Assembly (NCBI RefSeq): GCF_009602465.1
Contig: NZ_WBKP01000005.1
Coordinates: 62,001-126,000 of the forward strand
From: Cumulibacter manganitolerans
Lineage (GTDB): Bacteria > Actinomycetota > Actinomycetes > Mycobacteriales > Antricoccaceae
DNA length: 64,000 nucleotides
Reading direction: 5' to 3'
Positions 44,658 to 54,329 of the stretch are shown in pieces (the stretch's first letter is position 1; each line of letters starts with the position of its first letter). A model generated the notes under the pieces. It had not been told where the DNA came from, did no database searches, and saw only the letters and a program-made list of their open reading frames with translations. The position numbers were made by a program, and so were the translations under genes.

Positions 44658-45914
44658 CTAGAGATCGAGCAGCAGCCGGGCCGGCGCCTCGACGCAGTCG
44701 GCGACGTACCGCAGGAACCCGCCGGCCACCGCCCCGTCGCACACCCGGTGGTCGAACGCGAGCGTCAGCTGGGCGACCTTGCGGACGGCGAGCGTCCCGT
44801 CGAGGACCCACGGACGGTCGATGATCCGGCCGATCCCGAGGATGGCCACCTCGGGGTGGTTGATGATCGCGGCTGAGCCGTCGACCCCGAACACGCCGTA
44901 GTTGTTCACCGTGAAGGTGCCCCCGCGCAACGCCTCCGGCGGCAACCGGCCGTCGCGGGCCTGCTCGGTCCGCCGGGACAGCGCCTCGTCCAGCTCGGCC
45001 AGCGACATCGCGCCGGCGCCCTGCACGACCGGTACGACGAGTCCTCGTTCGGTCTGCGCGGCGAAACCGAGGTTGATCGCGTCGTACTGCGAGATGACGC
45101 CGTCGGCGACGCACGCGTTCAGCTCGGGGAACCGCCGCAGACCCGCGATCGCGAAGCGCGACAGCAGTGCGAGCACACTCAGCGGGTGCTCGGTCGAGCG
45201 CAACGCCGCGAGGGCCTCGAGGAACGCGGTCGCATCGACGTCCACCCAGACGGTCGCCTCCGGGATCTCGCGCCGCGAGCGGGAGAGCTTGTCGGCGGCG
45301 AACCCGCGGGCGCCCGCGAGCGGGATCCGCCGCACGCCGCGGGTCTCGGCACGGTCGGCGGCCGGCGCGCCCGCCGGCTCGGCGGCCGGCTCGTCCGCCG
45401 GCGCTAACGCCGCGTGCCGCGCGGCGATCGCCCGCTCGACATCGACGCGGCAGATCACCTCGCCGTCCTGCGGCACAACGTCCTCCAGCGCGATGCCGGC
45501 ATCACGGGCGAGCCGCCGTACGACCGGCGAGATGACCCCGCGGGTGGCGGTTCCCGGCCTCTTGGCGCTCGATGCACGACGGCGCCGCCGCGCCGGCTCG
45601 TCGGGGACGCCGAAGCCGACCAGCACCCTCCCGCCGTCGGTGTCCTCCTTGCTGCTGGCGGCGACCGCGTCCTCGCCGGCGACCGGCTCCACCTGGATCA
45701 GCAGCTGACCGACCGTCGCGGTCTCGCCCTCCGGGACGGCGATCCGGGTGACCACGCCCGCGTACGGGATCGGGATCTCCACCACGGCCTTGGCGGTCTC
45801 CACCTCGACGACCGGCTGGTCGATCACGACCTCGTCCCCCACTGCGACCAGCCAGCGCAGCACCCGCGCCTCGGTCAGCCCCTCGCCGAGGTCGGGCAGC
45901 GTGAGCTCGGCCAT
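44658..45914 (-). CDS. bkdC: 2-oxoacid dehydrogenase E2 (branched-chain acyltransferase)
   Basis: The 418-residue enzyme has one N-terminal lipoyl domain with Lys in the VETAKAVVEI motif (about 43), a peripheral-subunit-binding segment (ISPVVRRLARDAGI, about 125-140) and the catalytic acyltransferase domain ending DHRVCDG with the active-site His. It transfers acyl groups to CoA. Cys replaces the Val or Ile common in DHRxxDG. Its start overlaps the E1-beta stop (TGATG), so it closes the bkdABC operon. Confidence 0.92.
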   Translation of the reverse strand: MAELTLPDLGEGLTEARVLRWLVAVGDEVVIDQPVVEVETAKAVVEIPIPYAGVVTRIAVPEGETATVGQLLIQVEPVAGEDAVAASSKEDTDGGRVLVGFGVPDEPARRRRRASSAKRPGTATRGVISPVVRRLARDAGIALEDVVPQDGEVICRVDVERAIAARHAALAPADEPAAEPAGAPAADRAETRGVRRIPLAGARGFAADKLSRSRREIPEATVWVDVDATAFLEALAALRSTEHPLSVLALLSRFAIAGLRRFPELNACVADGVISQYDAINLGFAAQTERGLVVPVVQGAGAMSLAELDEALSRRTEQARDGRLPPEALRGGTFTVNNYGVFGVDGSAAIINHPEVAILGIGRIIDRPWVLDGTLAVRKVAQLTLAFDHRVCDGAVAGGFLRYVADCVEAPARLLLDL

Positions 45915-46912
45915 CAGTAGGCCACCTCCTGGACGGCGCGATCGTGCCACTGCAGACGGTCGACGGCGTCGAGGATCCGGTCGACGTTCGGCAGGTGGTG
46001 CTCCTCGAGCCGCGGCGGCGGGTACGGGACGTCCCAGCCGGTCACCCGCAGGACCGGGGCCTGCAGGTGATGGAAGCACTGCTCGGACAGCCGGGCCGCG
46101 ACCTCCGCGCCGTAGCCGCCGAACCGCGCCGCCTCGTGGACCACCACCGCGCGACCGGTCTTGCGGACGGAGTGGGCGGCGGTCGCGTCGTCGAACGGCG
46201 ACAGCGACCGCAGGTCGACCACCTCGATCGACACTCCGTCTGTCGCGGCCGCCTCGGCGGCGTCCAGCGCCGTGGCGACGGTTCCGCCGTACGCGACGAG
46301 CGTGACGTCGGAACCCGCCCGCCGCACGACGGCGGCGTCGAACGGGGCGACCGGCCGGTCGCCGACCTCCCCCGTCGTCCAGTACCGCCGCTTCGGCTCG
46401 AGGAAGACCACCGGATCGTCGCACGCGATCGCCTGCCGCAGCAGGTGGTAGCCGTCGTCCGCGTCGGACGGCGAGACCACCGTCAGCCCGGGAGTGTGCG
46501 CGTAGTACGCCTCGGACGAGTCGCTGTGGTGCTCCACTCCTCCGATCCCACCCCCGTAAGGGATGCGGATCACCATCGGCAGAGCGACCGCGCCACGCGT
46601 GCGGTTGCGCAGCTTCGCGGCGTGGCTGGCGATCTGCTCGAAGGCCGGGTAGGCGAAGGCGTCGAACTGCATCTCGACGACCGGGCGCAGGCCGTTCATC
46701 GCCATCCCGATCGCGGTGCCCACGATGCCGGCCTCGGCGAGCGGTGAGTCGAAGACGCGGCGCTCTCCGAACCGCGCGGCGAGCCCGTCGGTGACCCGGA
46801 AGACCCCACCCAAGGTCCCGACGTCCTCCCCGAACACCAGCACGGAGTCGTCGGCCTCGAGCGCGTCGGCGAGGGCGTGGTTGATCGCCCCGGCCAGGCT
46901 GATCCCCGTCAT
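45914..46912 (-). CDS. bkdB: 2-oxoacid dehydrogenase E1 beta subunit
   Basis: The 332-residue transketolase-like subunit carries VFGEDVGTLGGVFRVT near residue 27 (the thiamine-activating Glu region), PLAEAGIVGTAIGMA and the C-terminal domain with GYGAEVAARL. With E1 alpha it decarboxylates branched-chain or related 2-oxoacids. It overlaps E1 alpha by four bases (ATGA) and E2 by one base. Confidence 0.92.
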   Translation of the reverse strand: MTGISLAGAINHALADALEADDSVLVFGEDVGTLGGVFRVTDGLAARFGERRVFDSPLAEAGIVGTAIGMAMNGLRPVVEMQFDAFAYPAFEQIASHAAKLRNRTRGAVALPMVIRIPYGGGIGGVEHHSDSSEAYYAHTPGLTVVSPSDADDGYHLLRQAIACDDPVVFLEPKRRYWTTGEVGDRPVAPFDAAVVRRAGSDVTLVAYGGTVATALDAAEAAATDGVSIEVVDLRSLSPFDDATAAHSVRKTGRAVVVHEAARFGGYGAEVAARLSEQCFHHLQAPVLRVTGWDVPYPPPRLEEHHLPNVDRILDAVDRLQWHDRAVQEVAY

Positions 46913-47988
46913 GACTGCTTCGACTCCTCCAGCACCATCGCTCGCTGCGCGCGCAGGGCCGCGCGGGGCGTGCCGTAGACGTGATCGAACATGGCCGCGG
47001 GGTCGATCGGACGATCGGCGTTCAGTGCCGAGCGAGTCTGGGCGGCGAGCTGCTCGGCGGCCTCGGCGAGCTCGCGCTCGGCGGTGTCGTCGAGCAGGCC
47101 GCGGTCGCTCAGGTAGATCCGCAGCCGGTCGATCGGGTCCCGGCGACGCCACGCGTCGACCTCGGACTGCTCGCGGTAGCGGCTGGCGTCGTCCGCGTTG
47201 GTGTGCGCCTCCATGCGGTAGGTGATCGCCTCCACCAGCGTCGGCCCCTCTCCCGCGGCTGCCCGGTCGCGGGCGAGCTCCAGGGCGGCGTACACCGCGG
47301 CGGCGTCGTTGCCGTCGACGATCATCGACGGGACGCCGCAGCCGATTCCCTTGTATGCCAGGGAAGCGGCAGCGGTCTGCTTGGCCAGCGGGACACTGAT
47401 CGCATACCCGTTGTTCTGGATCAAGAACACCACGGGCGCCTTCCAGACACCCGCGAAGTTGAGCGCCTCGTGGGCGTCGCCCTCGCTGGTGGCGCCGTCG
47501 CCGGTGAGCACCAGGCACACCGAGTCCTCGCCGCGGAGCCGGGCGGCGTGGCCGACCCCGACCGCGTGCAGCCCGTTGGTGGCCAGCGGCGTGCACTGTG
47601 GCGCCGTACGCCGCTCGATAGGGTCGTAGCCGCAGTGCCAGTCACCGGCCAGCAGCGTGAGCACCTCGAGCGGCGGGAGGCCCCGGCTGACGAGCGCGAC
47701 GCTGTCGCGGTAGGTGGGGAACAGCCAGTCCTCCGCCCGCAGCACCCGCGCGGCCGCCACCTGGCACGCCTCCTGCCCGCGCGACGACGGATACACCGCC
47801 AGGCGTCCCTGCTTGGTCAGCGCGGTCGCCTGCTGGTCGAACCGACGTCCGATCACCATCGCCTCGAAGAGACCGACGAGCACCTGCTCGTCCGGCAGCT
47901 TGAGCTGGTCGCTGTCCGCAGCGTGGCCGTCGGCGTCGATCAGGGTGATCGGGCGCCCGGTCGGTGGGAGCAGATTCTCGGTGGTCAT
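46909..47988 (-). CDS. bkdA: 2-oxoacid dehydrogenase E1 alpha subunit
   Basis: The 359-residue subunit binds thiamine diphosphate and Mg2+ through the GDG-x(26)-NN motif, seen as TGDGATSEGD...IQNNGYAIS. YRMEAHTNADD is the conserved phosphorylation-loop-like region with His. The length and operon structure (alpha-beta-E2, without E3) fit branched-chain complexes that supply acyl-CoA primers for fatty acids. ATG at 47988 has AGGAG upstream. A divergent Lrp regulator suggests control by amino acids. Confidence 0.92.
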   Translation of the reverse strand: MTTENLLPPTGRPITLIDADGHAADSDQLKLPDEQVLVGLFEAMVIGRRFDQQATALTKQGRLAVYPSSRGQEACQVAAARVLRAEDWLFPTYRDSVALVSRGLPPLEVLTLLAGDWHCGYDPIERRTAPQCTPLATNGLHAVGVGHAARLRGEDSVCLVLTGDGATSEGDAHEALNFAGVWKAPVVFLIQNNGYAISVPLAKQTAAASLAYKGIGCGVPSMIVDGNDAAAVYAALELARDRAAAGEGPTLVEAITYRMEAHTNADDASRYREQSEVDAWRRRDPIDRLRIYLSDRGLLDDTAERELAEAAEQLAAQTRSALNADRPIDPAAMFDHVYGTPRAALRAQRAMVLEESKQS

Positions 47989-48105
47989 GGCGAGCTCCTG
48001 ACGAGACGGCGTCCTCATCAGTGTGATCGGGGCCATAGCCATCCGTCCAGAGCGGCGGCGGATACGCTGGAGCATCTGCAACCAGATCGCACGGTCGGAG
48101 GCAAC

Positions 48106-48579
48106 ATGCCTGAATCGGAGCCGAAGGACGCGGGGCGGACCGGACGAACGGTCGATCTCGACGCGACCGACCGGCGCCTCATCGCGGCCCTCGAGGCCGA
48201 CGCGCGCATCTCCATTCGCGCGTTGGCCGAGAAGCTGCGGATCTCCCGGGCGACGGCCTACGACCGCATCGAGCGCCTGCATGCCCGCGGCGTCATCACC
48301 GGCTACACGGTGACCACCGACCCGGACAAGCTCGGCGTCGGGTTGTCGGCGTACATCTACCTGCGGATCACGCAGCAGTCGTGGAAGTCGGTCCGCGAGC
48401 AGGTGCGGGTGATCCCCGAGGTGGCGCACGCGGCTCTCGTCAGCGGCGAGTTCGACCTCATCCTGATGGTGCGGGTCTCCGACGCTGTCGCGTTGCGCAC
48501 GCTGGTCCTCGACCGCCTCCAGGCGATCCCCGAGGTGCAGGCCAGCCAGACCGTGCTGGTGCTCGACGAGATGCGCTGA
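48106..48579 (+). CDS. Lrp/AsnC-family regulator (BkdR-like)
   Basis: The 157-residue protein has an N-terminal helix-turn-helix (DATDRRLIAALEADARIS, then LRISRATAYDRIERL) and a C-terminal RAM domain (AYIYLRIT...GEFDLILMVRV) that binds amino-acid effectors and forms dimers or octamers. It diverges from bkdABC, matching BkdR-type regulators in other bacteria. GGAGG lies before the ATG. I could not pick a specific operator in the 117-base gap. Confidence 0.9.
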   Translation: MPESEPKDAGRTGRTVDLDATDRRLIAALEADARISIRALAEKLRISRATAYDRIERLHARGVITGYTVTTDPDKLGVGLSAYIYLRITQQSWKSVREQVRVIPEVAHAALVSGEFDLILMVRVSDAVALRTLVLDRLQAIPEVQASQTVLVLDEMR

Positions 48580-48596
48580 TCGACGGCGTCCCCCCG

Positions 48597-48654
48597 CCCG
48601 TTGTCTTGTTGCGGCTTCGGGCGACGTCGCCCGAAGTGGTCACAGCACAACGGG
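48597..48654. terminator. palindromic terminator, family copy 2
   Basis: A 58-base imperfect palindrome, perfect for the 12 bases next to the centre (CTTCGGGCGAC pairs back) and again at the CCCGTTGT ends, separates the convergent Lrp and oxyR genes. It clearly resembles the element at 31905-31960 in ends, core and length. Confidence 0.82.
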
Positions 48655-48668
48655 CCGGGGGCATCCCG

Positions 48669-49577
48669 TCAGGGCAGCGGCCGGACGTCGGCCGGCAGGG
48701 CGCCGCGCAGGACGCCCGCCATCTCGTCGATGAGGTCGCGCTGCACGCTGGAGGCGCGGCGAACCAGCGCGATCTCGCGGTACGGCGCCGGCGCCTGCAG
48801 CTCACGCAGGGCGATGCCGGGATTGCGCACGACCGGCGGTGCGACGGACAGCCGCGGCATCAGTGTGACGCCGACGCCGGCTGCGACCATGAGGCGCAGT
48901 GTTTCCAGGCTGGTGGCCTGGAACCCCTTGCGCTCCTGCACACCGGACATCCGGCACACCTCGAGGGCCTGGTCGCGCAGGCAGTGCCCATCGGCCAGCA
49001 ACAGCAGGTCGTCGGCGGCCTGGGCGCTCCGCAGCGGTCCGGGGAGCTCGGCGAGCCGGTGACCCACCGGCGTGGCGAGCACGAACTCCTCGCGAAAAAG
49101 CGGCTCCACGTGCAGGGCGGCGTCGTCCTGCGGCAGCGCGACCAGCGCCGCGTCGAGGCTTCCGGCGCGCAGCTGCGCCAGCAGCTCCTCCGTCTTCTCC
49201 TCGACGAGCAGGATCTCCAGATCGGGGAATCCGCGCGTCAGCGACCCGATGACGTGCGGCAGCAGGTACGGCGCGAGCGTCGGGAACGCGCCCAGCCGGA
49301 TCGTTCCTCCGTTCGGGCTATGCACCTGGCGGGCGATCTCCCGGATCTCGCCCGCCTCGGCGAGGATCCGCCGAGCGCGCCGCACGATCCGCTCCCCCAC
49401 GGCGGTGAACAGCACCTGCCGCGATCCACGCTCGACGAGCTCGACGCCGAGCTCGGTCTCGAGCTTGCGCACCTGCGTGGACAGCGTCGGCTGGCTGCAG
49501 TCACTGGCCTCCGCGGCGCGACCGAAGTGCCGGTGCTCGTGCAGAGCCACCAGGTACCCCAGGTCGCGGATGTTCAT
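48669..49577 (-). CDS. oxyR: hydrogen-peroxide regulator OxyR
   Basis: The 302-residue LysR-family activator has an N-terminal winged helix ([22 protein letters not shown]) and, in the sensor domain, Cys199 and Cys208, the same numbers as the disulfide-forming pair in E. coli OxyR, with [12 protein letters not shown] between them. It senses peroxide and should control ahpCF. It overlaps the ahpF stop by four bases and is the last gene of the ahpC-ahpF-oxyR run, instead of being divergent from its target. Confidence 0.93.
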   Translation of the reverse strand: MNIRDLGYLVALHEHRHFGRAAEASDCSQPTLSTQVRKLETELGVELVERGSRQVLFTAVGERIVRRARRILAEAGEIREIARQVHSPNGGTIRLGAFPTLAPYLLPHVIGSLTRGFPDLEILLVEEKTEELLAQLRAGSLDAALVALPQDDAALHVEPLFREEFVLATPVGHRLAELPGPLRSAQAADDLLLLADGHCLRDQALEVCRMSGVQERKGFQATSLETLRLMVAAGVGVTLMPRLSVAPPVVRNPGIALRELQAPAPYREIALVRRASSVQRDLIDEMAGVLRGALPADVRPLP

Positions 49578-51178
49578 ACCCCGCTCCGCGCCCCGATGTC
49601 GGCCGGCTCGGATGCCGGCACCTCCTGGCGGATCAGGTGGTCGAAGGCGCTCAGCGCCGCAGTCGCGCCGTCGCCCATGGAGATGACGATCTGCTTGTAC
49701 GGCGCCGTGGTGGCGTCTCCGGCCGCGAAGACGCCCGAGACGTTCGTGGCGCCGCGGTGGTCCACCTCGATCTCCAGCCGCTCCGACAGCGTCACGCCCG
49801 AGTCCTTCAACCACTCGGTGGCCGGCAGCAGACCGATCTGGACGAACACGCCGCTGACGTCGAGCCGTCGGCGCTCACCGCTCGCGCGGTCCTCGTACAG
49901 CAGGCCGGTGACCTCGTGGCCGTCACCGGTGATCTCCGTCGTCCGCGCCGACCTGATGACCTCGACGTTCGGCAACGAGCGCAGCTTGCGCAGCAGCACG
50001 TCGTCGGCGCGCAGCTCGTCGAGGAACTCGATCACGGTCACGTGGTCGACGACGCCCGCGAGGTCGATGGCGGCCTCGATCCCGGAGTTGCCGCCGCCCA
50101 CGACGGCGATCGGCTTGCCCTTGAACAGCGGGCCGTCGCAGTGCGGGCAGAACGTCACGCCCTTGTTGCGGTACTCGGCCTCACCGGGGACGTCGAGGGT
50201 GCGCCAGGCCGCGCCGGTCGCGAGCACGATCGTCCGCGCACGCAGCGATCCGCCGCCTTCGAAGGTGACCTCGTGCAGGCCGCCGTCCCGCGCGCGCCGC
50301 AGCGACGCGGCCCGGACGTTCTTGATCTGGTCGATGTCGTACCGCGCCATGTGCTCGGCGAGCGCGGCCGCCATCTGCCGTCCCTCGGTGTGCGGCACCG
50401 AGATGAAGTTCTCGATCGCCATCGTGTCGAGGATCTGGCCGCCGATCCGCTCGCCGGCCAGGCCGGTGCGGATGCCCTTGCGCGCGGCGTAGACCGACGC
50501 CGCCACCCCGGCGGGCCCACCGCCGACGACCAGCACGTCGTACGGGTCGCGCTCGTTCAGGGCCTCCGCGGTGCGTGCGCCCGCGGTCTCGTCGAGCTTG
50601 GCGACGAAGTCGGCGATGTCCATCCGCCCGGAGGCCAGCTCCTCGCCGTTGAGGTAGACGGTCGGCACGGCGCGGATCTTGCGCGCGTTGACCTCGTCCT
50701 GGAACAACGAGCCCTCGACCGCGGTGTGCTTGATCCGCGGGTTGAGCACCGCCATGGTGTTGAGCGCCTGGACGACGGTCGGGCAGTTCTGGCAGGTCAG
50801 CGACATGTAGGTCACGAACTCGTAGTCGCCGTCGAGGTCGCGCACGGCGTCGATGAGCGCCTGCTCCTCCTTAACCGGGTGGCCGCCCACCTGCAGCAGC
50901 GCGAGCACCAGCGAGGTGAACTCGTGCCCCAGCGGCAGCCCGGCGAACCGCACCGAGATGTCGGTGCCCGGGCGGACGATCGCGAAGGACGGCGCCCGGT
51001 CGTCGTCGTCGGTGCGGACGTGGCTGACCTTCGCCGAGCAGGCGGCGATCCCGTCGAGCAGCTCGGCCATCTCCCGAGACTTCGGCTGGCTGTCGTCGAG
51101 CGTGCTGCGCAGCTCGATGGGCTCGCGCACGAGCTCGAGGTACTGGGTCAGCTGGGCGGTGAGGTCTGCGGTGAGCAT
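49574..51178 (-). CDS. ahpF: alkyl hydroperoxide reductase subunit F
   Basis: The 534-residue flavoprotein reduces AhpC with NAD(P)H. Residues 1-200 are the tandem thioredoxin-like domain with CQNC (about 130); the rest is thioredoxin-reductase-like, with the FAD loop [10 protein letters not shown], the redox pair CPHC (about 346) and the NAD loop [10 protein letters not shown], ending GVFAAGDAT. Having AhpF is notable in actinobacteria, where AhpC often works with AhpD. It lies 86 bases after ahpC, with a GC-rich hairpin between. Confidence 0.93.
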   Translation of the reverse strand: MLTADLTAQLTQYLELVREPIELRSTLDDSQPKSREMAELLDGIAACSAKVSHVRTDDDDRAPSFAIVRPGTDISVRFAGLPLGHEFTSLVLALLQVGGHPVKEEQALIDAVRDLDGDYEFVTYMSLTCQNCPTVVQALNTMAVLNPRIKHTAVEGSLFQDEVNARKIRAVPTVYLNGEELASGRMDIADFVAKLDETAGARTAEALNERDPYDVLVVGGGPAGVAASVYAARKGIRTGLAGERIGGQILDTMAIENFISVPHTEGRQMAAALAEHMARYDIDQIKNVRAASLRRARDGGLHEVTFEGGGSLRARTIVLATGAAWRTLDVPGEAEYRNKGVTFCPHCDGPLFKGKPIAVVGGGNSGIEAAIDLAGVVDHVTVIEFLDELRADDVLLRKLRSLPNVEVIRSARTTEITGDGHEVTGLLYEDRASGERRRLDVSGVFVQIGLLPATEWLKDSGVTLSERLEIEVDHRGATNVSGVFAAGDATTAPYKQIVISMGDGATAALSAFDHLIRQEVPASEPADIGARSGV

Positions 51179-51216
51179 GCGGTTTCTCCGGGGTCGCGGG
51201 TGCGGAAGGTGGCGGG

Positions 51217-51244
51217 CCCGAGGCCGGCAGCGGCCGGCCCCGGG
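51217..51244 (-). terminator. hairpin between ahpC and ahpF, possible attenuator
   Basis: GGCCG/CGGCC and flanking CCCG/CGGG tracts form a GC-rich stem in the 86-base ahpC-ahpF gap. As AhpC is usually needed in large excess over AhpF, partial termination here is plausible. Pairing is imperfect, so confidence is low. Confidence 0.35.
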
Positions 51245-51264
51245 CGTCGGGTCTGCGCCGAGCG

Positions 51265-51840
51265 CTAGATCTTGCCGACGAGCTCGATGCTCGGGGTGAG
51301 CGTCGCGGAGGCCTCGTCCTCTTCCCACTTCGCCGGGCAGACCTCGCCCGGGTGGTTGCGCACGTACTGCGCGGCCTTGACCTTGCGCATCAGCTCCGCC
51401 GCGTTGCGACCGACACCCTCGCAGGTCGTCTCCATGAACTGGATGACGCCGTCCGGGTCGATCAGGAAGGTGGCGCGGTCGGCGAGGCCCTGGCCCTCGC
51501 GCATGTTCTGGAAGTTGTTGGTGATCACGCCGTTCGGATCGCCGAGCATGTAGTACTCGATCTTTTTGATCTCGGCCGACGTGTCGTGCCACGCCTTGTG
51601 CACGAAGTGGGTGTCGGTGGAGACCGAGTACACCTCGACACCGAGCTTCTGCAGCTCGTCGTAGTAGTCGGCGAGGTCGGCCAGCTCGGTCGGGCAGACG
51701 AACGTGAAGTCGGCCGGGTAGAAGAAGAAGATGGCCCACTTGCCGAGCACGTCCTGCTCGGTGACCTCGACGAAGTCCTTCTCGGTCGCCTTGTACGCGC
51801 TGGCGGTGAAGGGCTGGATCTTGGTGTTGATCAGGGACAT
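51265..51840 (-). CDS. ahpC: alkyl hydroperoxide reductase subunit C (2-Cys peroxiredoxin)
   Basis: The 191-residue peroxiredoxin has peroxidatic Cys49 in FTFVCPTEL and resolving Cys in [10 protein letters not shown] (about 167), the typical two-Cys arrangement. It detoxifies organic peroxides, H2O2 and peroxynitrite. Length and motifs match the Gram-negative AhpC type that pairs with AhpF. A TATAG/CTATA palindrome at 51890-51904 upstream is a candidate OxyR site. Confidence 0.96.
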   Translation of the reverse strand: MSLINTKIQPFTASAYKATEKDFVEVTEQDVLGKWAIFFFYPADFTFVCPTELADLADYYDELQKLGVEVYSVSTDTHFVHKAWHDTSAEIKKIEYYMLGDPNGVITNNFQNMREGQGLADRATFLIDPDGVIQFMETTCEGVGRNAAELMRKVKAAQYVRNHPGEVCPAKWEEDEASATLTPSIELVGKI

Positions 51841-51889
51841 GTCTGGCGATTCTCCATTTCGGTTGAGTCCGCCGCAGCACCGGCGGCGT

Positions 51890-51904
51890 TATAGCCAACC
51901 TATA
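51890..51904. promoter_or_regulatory. candidate OxyR site before ahpC
   Basis: TATAG (51890-51894) and CTATA (51900-51904) form an exact inverted repeat around CCAAC, containing the ATAG...CTAT half-sites of OxyR/LysR operators. A further TTCTATCG element lies about 27 bases upstream of ahpC's side, giving a possible tandem site. It sits 50 bases before the ahpC start codon in an AT-rich patch. Confidence 0.5.
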
Positions 51905-51929
51905 TCAAATCCCCGCTTAACGAGAGGTT

Positions 51930-52850
51930 CTATCGATCGTTTGTGGCCGAACTCTCCACCTGCGGGTCGGGGATGCGCATCAGCCGCTTGCCGTTGTCCC
52001 ACAGCACCTTGCGCAGCCACTCGTCGCCGAAGCCGAAGCGGTCCAGGGCCTCGAGCTGGTGGGCGTACGGGTACGGGATGTTCGGGAAGTCCGAGCCCAG
52101 CACCACCTTGTCGCCCAGCGCCGCCAGCCGCCACAGGTACGCGTCGGGCATCGGCGCGAGCTGATTGGTGAAGTCGGTGCCGGCCATGGTGGTGTCCAGG
52201 TGCACGTTCTCGAACTCCTCGGCGAGGTCCGCGAAGGCGTCGTACTCCCCCATGCCCAGATGCGCGATCACCAGCGTCAGCCGCGGGTGCTTGCGCAGCA
52301 CCGCGCGTACCCGCTCGCTGCCGGTGTACTCCCCGGGCAACGGCGCCGATCCGGCGTGGATCACCACCGGGGCACCGGCGTCCTCGAGCATCTCCCAGGC
52401 CGGCCACAGCTGGTCGTCGTCCGGGGCGAACTGGCCGACCTGGACGTGCATCTTGAACAGCCAGGCGCCGCGCGCGAGCGCCCGGCGCACGTACCGCTCG
52501 ACGTCCGGCTCCGGGTAGAACGTGCCGCAGTGGACGGCGTCCGGCACCCGCTGCGCGAACTCCGCGCACCAGATGTTGAGCCACTCGGCCATGCCGGGCT
52601 TGTGCGGATAGCACAGCGCGGGGATCGCCTTCAGCCCGAAGAACCGGCACAGCTCCAGGCGCTTCTCCTCGGAGTAGCGGTAGGTGATCGGCCACTCGCG
52701 TCCGTAGTTGGAGCTGCCCTGGTCGAAGTACGCCCATACCTTCGCGAGCATGTTCTCGGGCAGGAAGTGCACGTGGATGTCGGCCAGCCCGGGGATCCCG
52801 AGACGCCTGACGTAGGCAGGGATCGCGCCGTCGTTCTTCGGAGGGTTCAT
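51930..52850 (-). CDS. amidohydrolase-2 family metal hydrolase
   Basis: The 306-residue TIM-barrel protein has DIHVHFLPEN at the N-terminus, VIHAGS (about 188), VIAHLGMGEYD (about 217) and GSDFPN (about 263), the metal and catalytic residues of the amidohydrolase-2 (ACMSD-like) family. Members decarboxylate or hydrolyse ring-derived acids; the substrate is unknown. ATG at 52850 lies 10 bases after smpB's end, so it may be read through from smpB. Confidence 0.83.
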   Translation of the reverse strand: MNPPKNDGAIPAYVRRLGIPGLADIHVHFLPENMLAKVWAYFDQGSSNYGREWPITYRYSEEKRLELCRFFGLKAIPALCYPHKPGMAEWLNIWCAEFAQRVPDAVHCGTFYPEPDVERYVRRALARGAWLFKMHVQVGQFAPDDDQLWPAWEMLEDAGAPVVIHAGSAPLPGEYTGSERVRAVLRKHPRLTLVIAHLGMGEYDAFADLAEEFENVHLDTTMAGTDFTNQLAPMPDAYLWRLAALGDKVVLGSDFPNIPYPYAHQLEALDRFGFGDEWLRKVLWDNGKRLMRIPDPQVESSATNDR

Positions 52851-52860
52851 TCCTCCGAAC

Positions 52861-53334
52861 CTACCGCCCCTTGAAACGGCGCCCCATCTCGCGGCGGATC
52901 TCCTTCTCGGCGTCCCGCTTGGCGATGTCCTGGCGCTTGTCCCATTCCTTCTTGCCCTTGCCGAGGCCGATCTCGACCTTGACCTTGCCGTCCTTGAAGT
53001 ACATCGACAGCGGGACGATCGACACGCCGCCCTCGTGCGTCTTCTGGGCGATCTTGTCGATCTCCCGGGCGTGCAGCAGCAGCTTGCGCGTCCGCCGCGG
53101 GAGGTGGTTGGTCCACGAGCCCTGGGTGTACTCCGGGATGTGCACGTGGTGCAGGAAGACCTCGCCGTCGGAGACCATCGCGAACGAATCGGCCAGGCTC
53201 GCACGCCCGGCGCGCAGCGACTTCACCTCGGTGCCCTGCAGCACGATCCCCGCCTCGTAGGTGTCGGTGATCGTGTAGTCGTGGCGGGCGCGCTTGTTGC
53301 TGGCGATCAGCTTGTTCCCGGTCTCCTTGGCCAT
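52861..53334 (-). CDS. smpB: SsrA-binding protein SmpB
   Basis: The 157-residue beta-barrel protein binds tmRNA and carries it to stalled ribosomes. Family segments are [27 protein letters not shown], and the basic tail [12 protein letters not shown], which acts in the ribosome A site. It follows ftsX by 17 bases, the usual actinobacterial order ftsE-ftsX-smpB. The tmRNA gene itself is 8.3 kb downstream. Confidence 0.96.
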   Translation of the reverse strand: MAKETGNKLIASNKRARHDYTITDTYEAGIVLQGTEVKSLRAGRASLADSFAMVSDGEVFLHHVHIPEYTQGSWTNHLPRRTRKLLLHAREIDKIAQKTHEGGVSIVPLSMYFKDGKVKVEIGLGKGKKEWDKRQDIAKRDAEKEIRREMGRRFKGR

Positions 53335-53351
53335 TCGGCCATTCTCCCAGA

Positions 53352-54269
53352 TCAGGTGCGGACGTAGAGCCGCAGCGTCAGCCAGGCGGTCAGGCCGGCC
53401 AGCACGATGCCGGCTCCGGCGATCAGCGGCGACACCGCCCAGATGTCGGAGGCGTAGACCGGCGGGATGGTCCCGTGCTCGACGACGCTGGCGAAGGCGC
53501 CCTCGAACAGCAGCCGCTTGAGCATGAACAGGCCGCCGATCGCCAGGCCGGCGCCGATCAGGCCGGCAACCGCCGCCTCGATCACGAACGGCACCTGGGT
53601 GTACCAGCGCGAGGCGCCGACCAGGCGCATGATGCCGGTCTCGGTGCGCCGCGTGAACGCCGCTAGCTGCACGGTGTTCGAGATCAGCAGCAGCGCCGCC
53701 ACGGCGCCGGCGATCGCGATGGCGATCACCGCGCTGCGCAGGCCGTTGAGCACCGAGAACAGCCGGTCGAGGATCTGGCCCTCGTCACGCACCGAGTCGA
53801 CGCCCTTGTCGAAGGTGGGCACGCCGCCGTTCGTCGACACCGTGAACGCCTTGGCGATGGCCTCGTAGTTCTCCGGGTTCACCAGGCTCACCCGGTAGGA
53901 CGCCGGGATGGCCTCCTTCGGGGTGTTCTTCACGAGGTCGGGCTGCGACTCGAACTGCTTCTTGAACCGCTCGTACGCCTCGTCGCGCGACTCGTAGGTG
54001 ACCGCCTTCACCTCGCCCTTGTCCTTCAGCCCGTCGAGCTTGTCCTGGATCGCGGACTTGTCCTGGTCGCTGATGTCGTTGGTCAGGAAGATCGAGACCT
54101 GGACCTTGTCGTAGTAGATGGTCTTCATCTCGTCGATCTCGCGCTTGATCAGCAGACCGGTACCGAGCAGGCCGAGGGAGATCGCCGTCGTGAGGATCAT
54201 GGCGATGGTCATCGTCAGGTTCCGACGAAGACCTGCCACTACTTCGGACAGGATGAACTTCAGACGCAT
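53352..54269 (-). CDS. ftsX: cell-division protein FtsX
   Basis: The 305-residue permease-like subunit has a cytoplasmic start, helix 1 (about 18-42), a large extracytoplasmic domain (about 43-175) and three further helices, the FtsX layout. With FtsE it activates peptidoglycan hydrolases (RipC-type in actinobacteria) at the septum and lateral wall. It is separated from ftsE by a 60-base gap and followed by smpB. Confidence 0.95.
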   Translation of the reverse strand: MRLKFILSEVVAGLRRNLTMTIAMILTTAISLGLLGTGLLIKREIDEMKTIYYDKVQVSIFLTNDISDQDKSAIQDKLDGLKDKGEVKAVTYESRDEAYERFKKQFESQPDLVKNTPKEAIPASYRVSLVNPENYEAIAKAFTVSTNGGVPTFDKGVDSVRDEGQILDRLFSVLNGLRSAVIAIAIAGAVAALLLISNTVQLAAFTRRTETGIMRLVGASRWYTQVPFVIEAAVAGLIGAGLAIGGLFMLKRLLFEGAFASVVEHGTIPPVYASDIWAVSPLIAGAGIVLAGLTAWLTLRLYVRT

Positions 54270-54329
54270 TGGTTCCTCAGGGGTTCGTGGCTACGAGGTG
54301 TGCAGGCCAGCGGGAAGAAGGTTGTGGGG

